From assembly GCA_030668485.1 (NCBI GenBank), contig DAOUTW010000022.1, forward strand, positions 1 through 63,201: a stretch of 63,201 nucleotides of DNA, written 5' to 3'. Below the pieces are notes generated by a model that had not been told where the DNA came from, ran no database searches, and saw only the letters and a list, made by a program, of their open reading frames with translations. The DNA is from Candidatus Zixiibacteriota bacterium (GTDB taxonomy: Bacteria; Zixibacteria; MSB-5A5; GN15; JAAZOE01). Each line of letters opens with the position of its first letter. Within the stretch, counting starts at the first letter, position 1. Of the stretch, positions 1 to 10,171 are shown one piece after another. Position numbers and translations under genes: made by a program.

Positions 1-1
1 A

Positions 2-286
2 TTCGAAATTGAAATATTATTCAATGAGTCCGCCGATGACCAGTGGATTTTCCGAAGAAATCAGGAAATCACCTATCCCCTTGCAAAACTCGGCCATGTT
101 ACCAAAGATGGTATCCCCTATTTGTCGCCGGAGGTAGTTTTATTGTATAAGGCCAAAAGTCCATCCCCGCAAGATGAGGCTGATTATTATCGAGCTTTTG
201 AGGCTCTTGACGATGATGGCCGCCGGTGGTTGAGACAAGCAATCAAGACAAATCACCCGGATCACCCCTGGCTGCCATTGTTGTAA
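2..286 (+). CDS. Nucleotidyltransferase-like protein, C-terminal fragment
   Basis: The gene is open at the left edge of the window and stops with TAA at 284-286, giving 94 visible residues. The segment holds WIFRRNQ, GIPYLSPEVVLLYKAK, a following DEADY and a final HPDHPWL. From memory this matches the C-terminal half of the aminoglycoside-adenylyltransferase-like family often found as single genes of unknown substrate in many bacteria. The nucleotidyltransferase catalytic motif should lie upstream of the window and cannot be seen, so neither activity nor substrate can be claimed. The gene converges on the rhodanese gene that follows, and I see no clear terminator in the 32 bases between them. 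Confidence 0.6.
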   Translation, partial: FEIEILFNESADDQWIFRRNQEITYPLAKLGHVTKDGIPYLSPEVVLLYKAKSPSPQDEADYYRAFEALDDDGRRWLRQAIKTNHPDHPWLPLL

Positions 287-318
287 AAATCAATGATTGG
301 TCAGGTTAAAATATCGAA

Positions 319-936
319 TTATTCGCTTCTCTCGAAACTCTTAACTAATAGCTCGCCATGCATGTTGTAAATGCTATTTCCGGTCTCGACCCAATCCTCG
401 ACACCCCCCTTTAGATAAGTCACATCGGTAAAGCCCAGCTCTTTGAGAGTTTTGGCAGCCAATGAGCTACGGGGATCTTTTTTACAATAGACAACGATCC
501 TGGCATTAGCCGGTGGCAGTTTGCCTTTGGAGGCTTCGAATTCCAGGGTCCCTCTGGCTACCCATTGTGCGCCCTTGATATGGCCTTGATCAAATTCAGC
601 CTGAGTTCGAATGTCCAATATTTCCACTGATTCTCCATTTTCCATGAGAGCAGCCAGATCATTCACGGAAATCGAGGACGTGACCTCTTTTGCCGCCGAC
701 ACCATACGGTCTTTGCGCGATATGATATCGTCGTTTGCAAAAGCGATTGAACTGGCAAGGAGCATCAGGATTAAGACAATGCGAATCGCAAATCGGGCAA
801 TTCCTCTTACTACTAAACCTATACTCTCTCCCTTTTCGATCAATTTATCGGAAATAATTTCAACGCTTTCATTGAGATTCTGGTCTATCACCAAAGCAGA
901 ATCCAGAAATTTCTCTTGCTGAAATTCAACAAGCAA
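319..936 (-). CDS. Exported rhodanese-domain protein
   Basis: A single rhodanese domain fills about residues 85-195. The active-site loop begins at Cys151 and reads CKKDPRS, with the upstream DIRTQAEFDQGHI motif typical of the family. A hydrophobic stretch (about residues 46-67, ending AFA) looks like a signal peptide, so the protein probably acts in the periplasm as a sulfur carrier or sulfurtransferase. The start is doubtful. The listed start is TTG at 936 without a ribosome binding site, and it puts 45 polar residues before the signal peptide. No better ATG exists in frame before the hydrophobic stretch. The upstream end overlaps a possible promoter for the next, divergent gene. Confidence 0.75.
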   Translation of the reverse strand: MLVEFQQEKFLDSALVIDQNLNESVEIISDKLIEKGESIGLVVRGIARFAIRIVLILMLLASSIAFANDDIISRKDRMVSAAKEVTSSISVNDLAALMENGESVEILDIRTQAEFDQGHIKGAQWVARGTLEFEASKGKLPPANARIVVYCKKDPRSSLAAKTLKELGFTDVTYLKGGVEDWVETGNSIYNMHGELLVKSFERSE

Positions 937-943
937 CTATATT
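916..943 (+). promoter_or_regulatory. Possible promoter for the first C25 peptidase gene
   Basis: TTGCTG at 916-921, 16 bases, then TATATT at 938-943. It points to the gene starting at 1030 and leaves a leader of about 80 bases. It overlaps the doubtful 5' end of the rhodanese gene, so it is only a candidate. Confidence 0.3.
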
Positions 944-1029
944 GCTATATATAGAGATACATGCGTTTACAAAAATAGGTCTTCTTTGTCATGATTTCAA
1001 GTATATTATTGTATTTTAGGAGGATCCAC

Positions 1030-4000
1030 ATGCGTAAGAGTTCATTGCTTCTGCTGGTTCTGCTTTTATCAATCTGGACGATGGCAGGTGCTGAGCAGGT
1101 GTATCTGGGTAACGGCACCGAAAATCTGTCAATTACGGTCGAGCAGTCGAATGATATCCGCACGGTCGTCAATTATCAGATTGGCTCGTTTTCGAAGGAA
1201 TCTGTCATAATCAACAACCAGGAGTACTTCCTCATCTCTCTGGATAAGGAAGGTATCCTGTTGAACAAATCGGAACCGGCTTTGCCGCGAATTTGTCGCA
1301 GCATTATCATTCCCGATGATGCCGCGATGAAGGTCAATATCTTGAAATCCGAATATGTCGATTTTCCGATAACGGCCGTGGCGCCATCCAAGGGTAATTT
1401 ACCTCGAACGGTAAACCCCGACGATGTTCCCTATACTTTCGGCCCGGTTTACAGTTCGGACGATTGGTATCCGGAGAATCTGGCCGAAATCCGGGAGCCG
1501 TATATCCTGCGGGATTATCGCGGTACGGTAATTGAATTAAACGCCTTTCAATACAATGCGGGAACGCAGACCCTTCGTGTCTTCACATCGGTAACGGTCG
1601 AGGTGGTCAGTGAAGGTCCCGGCAGTATAAATATTCTTGAAAACAGTAAACGCGCGGAATCGATAATTCCCGATTTCGAATTGATATACAAGCGCCGCTT
1701 TATCAACTATGAATTCCTTCAGGGAAAATATACCCCGGTGGAAGAACGCGGCGACATGCTGATAATAACGTATGACGATTTTCGTCAATATATAGAGCCG
1801 TTCGCCGACTGGAAACGTCAGAAAGGGATCAAAACCTGGGTGGTCGATGTTTCCGATATCGGAAATAACGGAGGCACCATCGAAGCCTGGATTCAGGATT
1901 TTTACGATGACGATTCTACCAATCTGGCTTTTGTTCTTCTGGTCGGTGATAATGCTGAGGTCAACAAACCTCTGGGCAGTGGGATTTCTGATCCTGTCTA
2001 TTCAACCGTTGCCGGGGGCGACAGCTATCCCGACATTTTTATCGGTCGTTTTTCCGCACAGTCGGCCGGTGATGTTCAGACTCAGGTCGAGCGGACGATC
2101 ACATATGAGAGCAATCCGCAGGCAGGCGACTGGTTCCATAAAGGCTTCGGGATCGGGTCTAATGATACCGGTACCGGTCAGGGCGGTGAACATGATTGGG
2201 AACATCAGGATCTCATGCGTGCCGATCTTTTGAGTTTTACATATACTGTGGTTGATCAGCTTTATGCCACGGTCGGCGCCACTGCATCCGATGTCACCAA
2301 CGCCCTCAATAATGGGCGCAGTATCGGCAATTATACCGGGCATGGCGCTCCGACCAGTTGGAGCACCACCGGTTTCAGCAACACCCATGTGAACGCTCTG
2401 GCAAATGATAACAAACTGCCGTTTATTGTCAGCGTGGCCTGCAATAACGGTGAGTTTGACAGTTATACCTGTTTCGGCGAGGCGTGGCTGCGGGCGACCA
2501 ACAACGGCACCGGCGCTCCCACCGGCGCAATCGGATTTTATGGTTCGGTGATCAGTCAGTCCTGGTCCCCGCCGATGGATGCCCAGGATGAGGTGGTCGA
2601 TCTGCTTTGTGCCGTGCAAAAAGTCACCTATGGCGGCCTGTGTTTCAACGGTTCATGTAAGATGATGGACATCAACGGCAGCACCGGAATCGATGAATTC
2701 AATGCCTGGACCATTTTCGGCGATCCGTCGCTTCTGGTTCGGACCGATGTCCCGGCTCCGATGACGATCAATCATGATGATGCCATGCTGTTTACGCTGA
2801 CCGAATTTGACGTTCAGGTAGTCGGCGTCGAGGGAGCCCTTTGTGCGCTTTACGCCAACGGCACTTTGTTCGGAAGCGCCTATACCGACGTCACCGGCAA
2901 CGCCGTTATTCCGATTGAAGGTTCTTTGCCGATCGGCGAAGAGGTTACCCTGACGGTTACCGCCTTTAATAAAGAAACATACATAGCCGGCGTTATGGCT
3001 ATCTCCCCTGACGGCCCGTATGTTGTTCATGAAAGTAATGTCGTTGATGATGCTGTCGGCGGCAATGGCGACGGTATGATAGATTACGGCGAGAGTGTTG
3101 TTCTGGGGATGGAATTAAAAAATGTCGGTCCTGATACCGCCTACAATTTGCAGGCGGTTCTGTCGACTTCAGACATTTATGTTACTCTGACTGACGACAC
3201 CGAAGCGTACGGCGACCTGGCAGGCGATTTCGCTACCGCCTATATCGCCGATGCTTTCGCCTTTGATGTTGCGGCCAATACTCCTGACGGTCACGTTATG
3301 GACTTTTTGGTAACGATGACCGAGACCAGCAAAGACAGTGTCTGGACCAGTAATGTGTCTCTCACCTCGCATGCACCCGTTCTCGAGTATCTGGCTATCG
3401 ACATTAATGATCCCACCGGCAATAACAACGGTGTCCTCGATCCGGGTGAGACGGTCGAGTTCGTAGTCACGCTTAGAAACTCCGGAAGCGGCCAGGCCGA
3501 TAATGTCCTGGCGACATTAACCGAAAGCGATATCTATGTTTCGGTCGGAGACGCCGACGGCGACTTCGGAATGCTGGCTGCGTCCGGCGGTATGGGCGAA
3601 AACGACATTGATATCTTCTCAGCATCGGCCGACGCCTCCTGCCCTCGCGGATATGAAGCGACCTTCCAAATGGACATTACAGCGGTCAATGGGTACACGG
3701 CGACGCTGAACTTTACCGTGATTGTCGGCGATCGGGTGATTTTCTTCTCCGACGATTTCTCCTTTAACCAGGGCTGGTCAGGTTTGGGCGGTACTGGAGA
3801 ATGGACCATCGGTCCGGCTACGGGTGGCGCCGGCGGCGATAGTTACGGTGGCCCCGACCCGGCCGTAGATCACAGCCTCACCGGCGACAACGGGGTCTTG
3901 GGTAATGATCTCACCGGCGGTGACGGAGGCGATTACAATTTCGGTATGAGTTCCACCTATTGGGTAACCTCTCCGCTAATCGACTGCGGTGACTTCAGCG

Positions 4001-5829
4001 GCGTCATCCTTAATTTCTATCGCTGGCTCGGTATCGAGAGCGGTAGCTATGACCATGTTTACCTGCAGATTTACGACGGTACTTCCTGGAGCACTATCTT
4101 CGAGAACAGTGCCACTATTGACGAGTCGGAGTGGACCCCGCAGGAATTCGATATTTCCGCCGTCGCCGACAGTAATACTGCGTTCCAGGTTCGTTTCGGA
4201 ATCGGAGTTACCGATGGCAGTATGAATTACTGCGGATGGAATCTCGATGACCTGACCCTCAAGGGTTATGGCGAACGTACCTCGGCCATTATCTCTCTGG
4301 ATACCGAGGAGTTGATCGACAGTCTTATTCCCGGCGATATGGTTGAAGATACGATCACTATATCAAACCTGAGCACCGAGGCGACCTTGCGGGTCAGTTT
4401 CGTTCCGGATGTCAGTTGGATAAGCTGCGATAACGCCCAGCAATTTATCGAACCTGAGAGTAGTCAGGACTTTGTTTTCATGGTCAATTCCGCAAGCATG
4501 GACCCCGGAGATTATGTCGGGAATATTACCTATATCAGCAACGATTACTCCCATCAATATGACACAGTACAAGTGTTGATGCATCTGTTTGCGCCTGAAA
4601 TGGAAATCACCACTTCTCTTATCGAGGAGGCGCTGGAAACGGGCGGTATTTCTGACCAATTGATTACTATAAACAATATCGGTCCGGGACGTTTGGAATA
4701 TGAGGTAGTATGCCAGATGTTACGCGACACCGAACCGCCGCTGGCCAAGCCGGTCATGGAGCCGGAACCGCTGGGCGTTCGCGCTGCCGATGGTGACAAG
4801 TCGGATGCGACCGAAGAGTACTTTGGTCCGGTCGAAAGAGGCTTCGGCGGTCCCGATACTTTCGGTTATCTATGGTCCGATTCGGATGAGCCGGGTGGCC
4901 CAACATATTCCTGGGTTGACATATCCGGCCTGGGTACGGCAATAGCTCTTGGCGATGACGCTGCCTCCGGGCCGCTACCCCTGGGATTCAACTTTCCGTT
5001 CTATGAGAACAATTACAGCGAAGTATTTATCGGCTCCAACGGAATCCTGACTTTCGGCGCCGGAAGCACCAGTCGATTGAACACGGCTCTTCCCACTACC
5101 AGTGTGCCGAATGATATGATTGCGATGTGGTGGGATGATCTCGATCCGGCCGAAGGCGGCAATATTTATTACTATTATGACGCCTCTGGTGACCGGTTTA
5201 TAGTCACTTTCGCCAATATTCAAAATTACATCTCGGGCGGAGGTACCGGCGCGTTGACATTCCAGGCCATTCTATATCCGAATGGTCGAATTATTCTGCA
5301 ATATGCGACGATGCTTTCGGGAACCGACTCCGAGGGTCTTGCCGGAGCCTCGATCGGTCTGGAAAACATCGACGGCAGTGACGGCCTGGAAGTGTTGTAC
5401 AACGCCGAGTATATGCATACCAATCTGGCGATTTCATTGAACGCCGCTCGCTGGCTGACGATTTCACCGGCGAGTGGAACGATTGAGCCGTATTCATCCG
5501 ACGTGGTGACGGTAAGTTTCGATGCGGCTGATTTGGAGTCGGGGACCTACACCGGCCAATTGATATTCGACTGCAATGATCCGGTTTCGCCAAGTATGTC
5601 GATTCCGGTTTCGCTCGAAGTTGCGAGCTTTACCTGCGGCGATGCCAATGGAGATAGCGATATCAACGTGGCTGATGCGGTGACATTGATCAACTATGTC
5701 TTTAAAGGTGGTCCGGCTCCCGACCCGTTGCTGGCGGGAGATGCCAATGGTGATGGCGACGTCAACGTGGCCGACGCCGTTTATATGATCAACTTTGTCT
5801 TCAGTGGCGGCCCCGCGCCAATATGTTGA
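1030..5829 (+). CDS. Gingipain-like C25 cysteine peptidase with C-terminal dockerin
   Basis: The start at 1030 is chosen because AGGAGG lies 6 bases upstream and because it opens a clean signal peptide (MRKSSLLLLVLLLSIW, cleavage near residue 21). The product is 1599 residues. A propeptide-like region covers roughly 22-205 and the C25 catalytic domain roughly 210-580. The catalytic pair is His438 in TGHGAPTSW and Cys471 in VACNNGEF. Their 33-residue spacing is the same as in Arg-gingipain. Then follow an Ig-like C25 tail domain, two CARDB-like repeats (about 670-900), a MAM-like jelly roll (about 905-1080), further beta modules, and a dockerin at about 1537-1599 of the NVADAV subtype. Gingipains of Bacteroidetes usually carry a type IX secretion tail. 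Here the dockerin takes that place. It probably works outside the cell as an endopeptidase. Most of its C-terminal 1000 residues are shared with the gene at 17456. Confidence 0.92.
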   Translation: MRKSSLLLLVLLLSIWTMAGAEQVYLGNGTENLSITVEQSNDIRTVVNYQIGSFSKESVIINNQEYFLISLDKEGILLNKSEPALPRICRSIIIPDDAAMKVNILKSEYVDFPITAVAPSKGNLPRTVNPDDVPYTFGPVYSSDDWYPENLAEIREPYILRDYRGTVIELNAFQYNAGTQTLRVFTSVTVEVVSEGPGSINILENSKRAESIIPDFELIYKRRFINYEFLQGKYTPVEERGDMLIITYDDFRQYIEPFADWKRQKGIKTWVVDVSDIGNNGGTIEAWIQDFYDDDSTNLAFVLLVGDNAEVNKPLGSGISDPVYSTVAGGDSYPDIFIGRFSAQSAGDVQTQVERTITYESNPQAGDWFHKGFGIGSNDTGTGQGGEHDWEHQDLMRADLLSFTYTVVDQLYATVGATASDVTNALNNGRSIGNYTGHGAPTSWSTTGFSNTHVNALANDNKLPFIVSVACNNGEFDSYTCFGEAWLRATNNGTGAPTGAIGFYGSVISQSWSPPMDAQDEVVDLLCAVQKVTYGGLCFNGSCKMMDINGSTGIDEFNAWTIFGDPSLLVRTDVPAPMTINHDDAMLFTLTEFDVQVVGVEGALCALYANGTLFGSAYTDVTGNAVIPIEGSLPIGEEVTLTVTAFNKETYIAGVMAISPDGPYVVHESNVVDDAVGGNGDGMIDYGESVVLGMELKNVGPDTAYNLQAVLSTSDIYVTLTDDTEAYGDLAGDFATAYIADAFAFDVAANTPDGHVMDFLVTMTETSKDSVWTSNVSLTSHAPVLEYLAIDINDPTGNNNGVLDPGETVEFVVTLRNSGSGQADNVLATLTESDIYVSVGDADGDFGMLAASGGMGENDIDIFSASADASCPRGYEATFQMDITAVNGYTATLNFTVIVGDRVIFFSDDFSFNQGWSGLGGTGEWTIGPATGGAGGDSYGGPDPAVDHSLTGDNGVLGNDLTGGDGGDYNFGMSSTYWVTSPLIDCGDFSGVILNFYRWLGIESGSYDHVYLQIYDGTSWSTIFENSATIDESEWTPQEFDISAVADSNTAFQVRFGIGVTDGSMNYCGWNLDDLTLKGYGERTSAIISLDTEELIDSLIPGDMVEDTITISNLSTEATLRVSFVPDVSWISCDNAQQFIEPESSQDFVFMVNSASMDPGDYVGNITYISNDYSHQYDTVQVLMHLFAPEMEITTSLIEEALETGGISDQLITINNIGPGRLEYEVVCQMLRDTEPPLAKPVMEPEPLGVRAADGDKSDATEEYFGPVERGFGGPDTFGYLWSDSDEPGGPTYSWVDISGLGTAIALGDDAASGPLPLGFNFPFYENNYSEVFIGSNGILTFGAGSTSRLNTALPTTSVPNDMIAMWWDDLDPAEGGNIYYYYDASGDRFIVTFANIQNYISGGGTGALTFQAILYPNGRIILQYATMLSGTDSEGLAGASIGLENIDGSDGLEVLYNAEYMHTNLAISLNAARWLTISPASGTIEPYSSDVVTVSFDAADLESGTYTGQLIFDCNDPVSPSMSIPVSLEVASFTCGDANGDSDINVADAVTLINYVFKGGPAPDPLLAGDANGDGDVNVADAVYMINFVFSGGPAPIC

Positions 5830-5854
5830 TATCTATTTAGTTTGAATTTTACAG

Positions 5855-5886
5855 GGGGAGAGGTTTTTCAAACCTCTCCCCTTTTT
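5855..5886 (+). terminator. Rho-independent terminator
   Basis: A 12-base stem GGGGAGAGGTTT with a short loop and its complement, followed by five T. It lies 25 bases after the C25 stop codon. Confidence 0.9.
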
Positions 5887-6004
5887 GTACGAGCTCTTTG
5901 TAAACGTCTAAGTATTTCGTGTCATATGTCCGATTTATTGGCTTAAGGCGGATTGCCTGGCGGATAGATATTTTGAAATGACTTCTTGTCCGAAGGAAGG
6001 TATA

Positions 6005-8170
6005 ATGACATCAGTTAGGATTTGTGGATTTTTGCTCCTCTTCACTTTTTTGGCCGCCGGAATTCTTTCAGCAGGCAACCCGCCGGTTATCCAGGCGAGA
6101 ATTTTTATAGAATCAAAAGATGCCTGGGTACAACTTCGCGATATGCATCTCGACCAGGTCTGGGCCGGAGAGAATTATATTGAAATTGTCACCGATCAGG
6201 AGGAACTGGAGAAAATCACGTCGCTGGGATTTAAAACCGAGATCGTGCATTCCGACCTGACTAAGTATTTCCAGTCACGACTCCCTGCCAAAGCGATGGG
6301 CGACTATAAGACTCTTGATGAAATAAATCAGTATATAGATCAGGTGATTGTAAATTATCCCGAAATCGTATCTCAAAAAATGAGTATCGGGCTAACCATC
6401 GAAGGCCGCGAAACGTGGGCCTTCAAGATCTCCGATAATCCCAATGTGGATGAAGATGAGCCGGAACTTCTATATACGGCGGCAATTCATGCCCGCGAGG
6501 TGATAACTCCGGAGTTGCTTATATACTATATCGATCATCTGACGCAGAATTACGGAATCGATTCTGATATCACCGATCTTGTCAATGAGCGAGAGATGTG
6601 GTTTATACTGGTTTGCAATCCTGATGGTTATTATCACAACGAGGTTATCGAGCCCGACGGCGGCGGAATGTGGCGAAAGAATCGGCGCGACAACGGCGAC
6701 GATACCTACGGTGTTGACCTGAATCGTAATTTCGGCTATCAATGGGGTTATGACGATGCCGGATCATCACCGTATACCAGCGATCCGACTTACCGGGGTA
6801 CAGCCCCGTTTTCCGAGCCTGAGTCTCAAAATCTTCGGGATTTTACGATCTCTCATGATTTCGTCCTGATTGCAAATTATCATTCTCATTCCAACCTGAT
6901 CATCTGGCCCTGGGGTTACGACAAACTCTATTGTCCCGATGAAGATATTTTCGCCCAGATCGGTGACACGGTGCAGGCCATGAATAATTATGATCCCGGT
7001 CCGGGCTGGACTTTATATGTTGTCAACGGCGGTACCGATGACTGGTATTACGGTGAGCAGACGTTGAAGGACAAGCAATTCTCCTTCACCCTCGAGGTCG
7101 GCAGTTATGATGATAATTTCTGGCCCCCGGCTTCCCGGATAAACGATCTGATATCGGAAAATCTGGAGCCGAATTTATTCTATGCCCGTATCGCCGGGGA
7201 TATTTATTCCCTCCGAGCGCCGGCGGCACCGGTTTTAACTGTCGCCGACACTGTCAGCATCATTTCCTTTTCCGTCGACTGGACTCATTATGATACTCTG
7301 AATCCGGCGTCAGTTTATGAACTGATTGAGATGACCGATTATCAGATCATTTCCGATTCCGCCAATGGCCTCGACAATTGGAAAAATCGAGAATTTGAAT
7401 TGTCCCCTGCACGGTATTCTTCATTTCCAACAAGTTTTTATTCGGGCGAGGACAATAACATTATAAGATATGTTCAGAGTATCGATCCCTATCTGGTTCA
7501 GTCGGGTGATACCTTGAAGGTCAACACCTTTTATGATATTGAAACCGACTGGGACTATGCCTATGTCGAGGTTTCCACCGACGGATTAATTTACATGCCG
7601 ATTCCTGGTAATATCACGACCACTTATGACCCTAATGGTAATAACCGGGGCAATGGGATCACCGGCTTTTGCGGCGGCGTCTGGACACTCGGTTTATTCG
7701 ACCTGTCCGGGTTTGTCGGCCAGAATGTAATGTTCCGATTTTCATATTACACCGATTCGTATGTTACCGAGGAGGGGTTTTATATAGACGATATTTACCC
7801 CACCGGTATTTTCGGGTCGAGCGTAACTCATTTTCCGATTATGGATACAACCTATGAGCTGACCGACCGGCCTGAAGGTGATTACTATTACAAAGTCCGT
7901 GCGAGAGATGAAGAGAGGCAATGGGGTCAATATTCCGATATTGTCCAAACGTACGTAACCAACACTTATGTTTGCGGAGATGCCAATGGTGATAGCAACA
8001 ATGATGTTGCCGATGCCGTCTTCCTGATCAATTATGTTTTCAAAGGCGGCCCGGCGCCTGATCCGATCGAGGCGGGTGATGCCAATGGCGATGGCGAAAC
8101 AAATATCGCCGACGGCGTTTATGTCATCAATTATGTTTTCAAAGGCGGACCGGAGCCGGTTTGCCCATAA
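6005..8170 (+). CDS. Zinc carboxypeptidase, family M14, with dockerin
   Basis: The start at 6005 follows GAAGGAAGG and opens a signal peptide (hydrophobic residues 6-23, then SAG). The product is 721 residues. The M14 domain covers about 90-400. Zinc ligands are His162 and Glu165 in HARE and His293 in YHSHSN. The catalytic Glu is Glu364 in FTLEVG. VDLNRNFGY and PFSEPES are also typical of the family. The enzyme should remove C-terminal residues from peptides outside the cell. A MAM-like beta domain follows (about 470-620), then a fibronectin-like segment, and a dockerin (NVADAV-like, second repeat NIADGV) at the end. A short pro-region lies before the catalytic domain. The gene stands alone between two terminators. 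Confidence 0.92.
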   Translation: MTSVRICGFLLLFTFLAAGILSAGNPPVIQARIFIESKDAWVQLRDMHLDQVWAGENYIEIVTDQEELEKITSLGFKTEIVHSDLTKYFQSRLPAKAMGDYKTLDEINQYIDQVIVNYPEIVSQKMSIGLTIEGRETWAFKISDNPNVDEDEPELLYTAAIHAREVITPELLIYYIDHLTQNYGIDSDITDLVNEREMWFILVCNPDGYYHNEVIEPDGGGMWRKNRRDNGDDTYGVDLNRNFGYQWGYDDAGSSPYTSDPTYRGTAPFSEPESQNLRDFTISHDFVLIANYHSHSNLIIWPWGYDKLYCPDEDIFAQIGDTVQAMNNYDPGPGWTLYVVNGGTDDWYYGEQTLKDKQFSFTLEVGSYDDNFWPPASRINDLISENLEPNLFYARIAGDIYSLRAPAAPVLTVADTVSIISFSVDWTHYDTLNPASVYELIEMTDYQIISDSANGLDNWKNREFELSPARYSSFPTSFYSGEDNNIIRYVQSIDPYLVQSGDTLKVNTFYDIETDWDYAYVEVSTDGLIYMPIPGNITTTYDPNGNNRGNGITGFCGGVWTLGLFDLSGFVGQNVMFRFSYYTDSYVTEEGFYIDDIYPTGIFGSSVTHFPIMDTTYELTDRPEGDYYYKVRARDEERQWGQYSDIVQTYVTNTYVCGDANGDSNNDVADAVFLINYVFKGGPAPDPIEAGDANGDGETNIADGVYVINYVFKGGPEPVCP

Positions 8171-8194
8171 CAGGAAAATCAGATTTCGATATCG

Positions 8195-8223
8195 AAGACC
8201 GGCATTTTGCCGGTCTTTTTTTT
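8195..8223 (+). terminator. Rho-independent terminator
   Basis: Stem AAGACCGGCA with TTT loop and exact complement, followed by eight T. It ends the M14 gene. Confidence 0.92.
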
Positions 8224-8243
8224 ATGGGATAGATGATGTTTTC

Positions 8244-8271
8244 TTGACAAAAATGGAATTACCCCTATAAT
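8244..8271 (+). promoter_or_regulatory. Sigma-70-type promoter, consensus -35 and -10
   Basis: TTGACA at 8244-8249, 16 bases, then TATAAT at 8266-8271. Both boxes are full consensus. It sits between the upstream terminator and the gene starting at 8366, giving a leader of about 88 bases. This is the clearest promoter of the peptidase array. Confidence 0.8.
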
Positions 8272-8365
8272 ATTGTTAGCAGGAAGAAACTTAAGTTTTC
8301 CGGGATCAGACTACCGTCCTCATCTTCCGGAGATTTATAAGATCCGCTTGCAGGAGGAGAAGTAG

Positions 8366-10171
8366 ATGAAAAGCCATTCAAACAAATCATATTATCGAAT
8401 CGCGGTAATACTTTCTCTTCTTTGCCTGGTGGCGAGTGGGGTTTCGATCCGGGCGGAAGAAACCATTCCAGATGTTCACAATAATGTTAACGAAACAGCC
8501 CCGGTATGGCGAGATCATACCGACGGAATTCCGGTGACGCGCTGGATGGATGCCGAGGGTAGAAAACCAATCAGTTATGCCGAATGGAAAGCTCAGACCG
8601 GCGATGCCAGGCCGTTTGCTTCACAATTGGTGGCCGTTCAGACTCCGGCTAAGAATACGCGCGGCGAGGGACTCTTTTGCATTCTGGTCAATTCCGATTT
8701 ATATGGCAATATCGAGGCGGCGCTCGATCAATATATGATCGATGTGGCTGCCGACGGCTTCACTGTCAGCATCCATACCATATCCGGCGGAACGCCGTCT
8801 GACCTGCGGCTTTTCCTGCAGGGGAAATACGGTGAGGGAATGGTGGGAGCGGTGTTAGTCGGTGATCTGCCTATCCCCTGGTATGAGGCCAACTGCTGGG
8901 ACCCGGTGGAGCACGAAGAATTTCCCTGTGATTTTTATTATATGGATTTGGATGGGATATGGGAAGATATCGACGCAGACGAAAAATATGATGAGCATTA
9001 CGGCAATGTCACACCGGAAGTCTGGATTGGCCGGCTGACCGCTTCCCCGATGACTTATGACGGCGCCGATGAAGTCAGCCTGCTGCAAAATTATTTCGTC
9101 AAAAACCATCTTTATCGCACCGGACAGATGATCCTCAATGATCGCGGTCTGGCATTTGTCGATGACGACTGGGAACCCTGGGCCGGATCATGGGGAGGCA
9201 ACCTGGGACAGTCGTGTTCCGCGGTTACTACCATATCCGATCCGAATACGACGACGGCGCCTAATTATGTGGCGCAATTGCCTTTGAACTATGAATCGAT
9301 TCTGGTATGTGCTCATTCCAGCCCCAACACTCACTGGTTTAAGATTCCGGCGGGAACTTGGACGACGATCGACTATGATGGTATTGTCGATATCGATCCG
9401 GTGGCCGTTTTTTACAATCTTTTCGCCTGTTCCAACGCGCGTTATGTCGAGAGTAACTATATGTCGGGGTGGTATATTTTCTGCCAGTCTTACGGATTGG
9501 CCTCAATCGGTAGTACCAAAACCGGGTCGATGCTGGAATTCGGCGGCTTTTACGGGCCGTTTGGCAACGGCAAGACTATCGGTGAATCATTCGCCGATTG
9601 GTTTACATCGATTGGTAACGACGGGTATGAAATAGGTGAACTCTGCTGGCATTACGGTATGACTTTATGCGGCGATCCGACCCTGAAGCGAATCACGGTC
9701 TCGATGCCCAGTATTATTACCGAAACAACGCCGGACGGCTTTTTTGGCGATGATTATCTGGAAACTCTGGAAGCTGTCGATGGGACTCCTCCTTATAGCT
9801 GGCTACTGATCGACGGAATACTCCCAAAGAATCTAAATCTTGATGCCGACAATGGAATCATTTCCGGAAACGCTAATGAGGTCGGAACGTACGAATTCAC
9901 TGTCGAAGTTACCGATCTGGCCGCAGTGCCACATTCCGACACAGCCATATTTCAAATTCAGATTAATTATCTTTGTGGCGACGCCAACAACGATCAGGCA
10001 ATCAATGTAGCCGATGCAGTCTTTTTGATAAACCATATCTTTAAGGCTGGGCCTTACCCCGACCTGGATGAGGCGGCCGATGCCAATTGTGATGGTGCTA
10101 CAAATGTTGCCGATTGTGTCTTTCTTATAAATTTCGTTTTCAGCGGCGGCCCCGAACCGTGCTGTCGTTGA
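8366..10171 (+). CDS. C25-like cysteine peptidase with dockerin
   Basis: AGGAGGAGAAGTAG precedes the ATG, and a signal peptide follows (hydrophobic residues 12-28, RAEE after). The 601-residue product has a caspase/gingipain-like core at about 100-450. Motifs are GAVLVGDLPIPWYE, EVWIGRLTASP, His317 in CAHSSPNTHW, Cys355 in LFACSNARY, and LCGDPTLKRI at its end. The order and the GDP-T-L end match the C25 family. The HisCys spacing (38) is longer than in Arg-gingipain, so this is a divergent relative of uncertain specificity. An Ig-like putative-Ig module (about 450-535) and an NVADAV-type dockerin close the protein. The second repeat has NVADCV. It is likely a secreted endopeptidase. Confidence 0.82.
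   Translation: MKSHSNKSYYRIAVILSLLCLVASGVSIRAEETIPDVHNNVNETAPVWRDHTDGIPVTRWMDAEGRKPISYAEWKAQTGDARPFASQLVAVQTPAKNTRGEGLFCILVNSDLYGNIEAALDQYMIDVAADGFTVSIHTISGGTPSDLRLFLQGKYGEGMVGAVLVGDLPIPWYEANCWDPVEHEEFPCDFYYMDLDGIWEDIDADEKYDEHYGNVTPEVWIGRLTASPMTYDGADEVSLLQNYFVKNHLYRTGQMILNDRGLAFVDDDWEPWAGSWGGNLGQSCSAVTTISDPNTTTAPNYVAQLPLNYESILVCAHSSPNTHWFKIPAGTWTTIDYDGIVDIDPVAVFYNLFACSNARYVESNYMSGWYIFCQSYGLASIGSTKTGSMLEFGGFYGPFGNGKTIGESFADWFTSIGNDGYEIGELCWHYGMTLCGDPTLKRITVSMPSIITETTPDGFFGDDYLETLEAVDGTPPYSWLLIDGILPKNLNLDADNGIISGNANEVGTYEFTVEVTDLAAVPHSDTAIFQIQINYLCGDANNDQAINVADAVFLINHIFKAGPYPDLDEAADANCDGATNVADCVFLINFVFSGGPEPCCR

Noticed and set aside
5632-5829. Considered dockerin tails as EF-hand calmodulin-like domains
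   Set aside because: Two repeats of a 12-residue loop plus one helix, joined to extracellular enzymes with signal peptides, fit dockerin better than EF-hand pairs.
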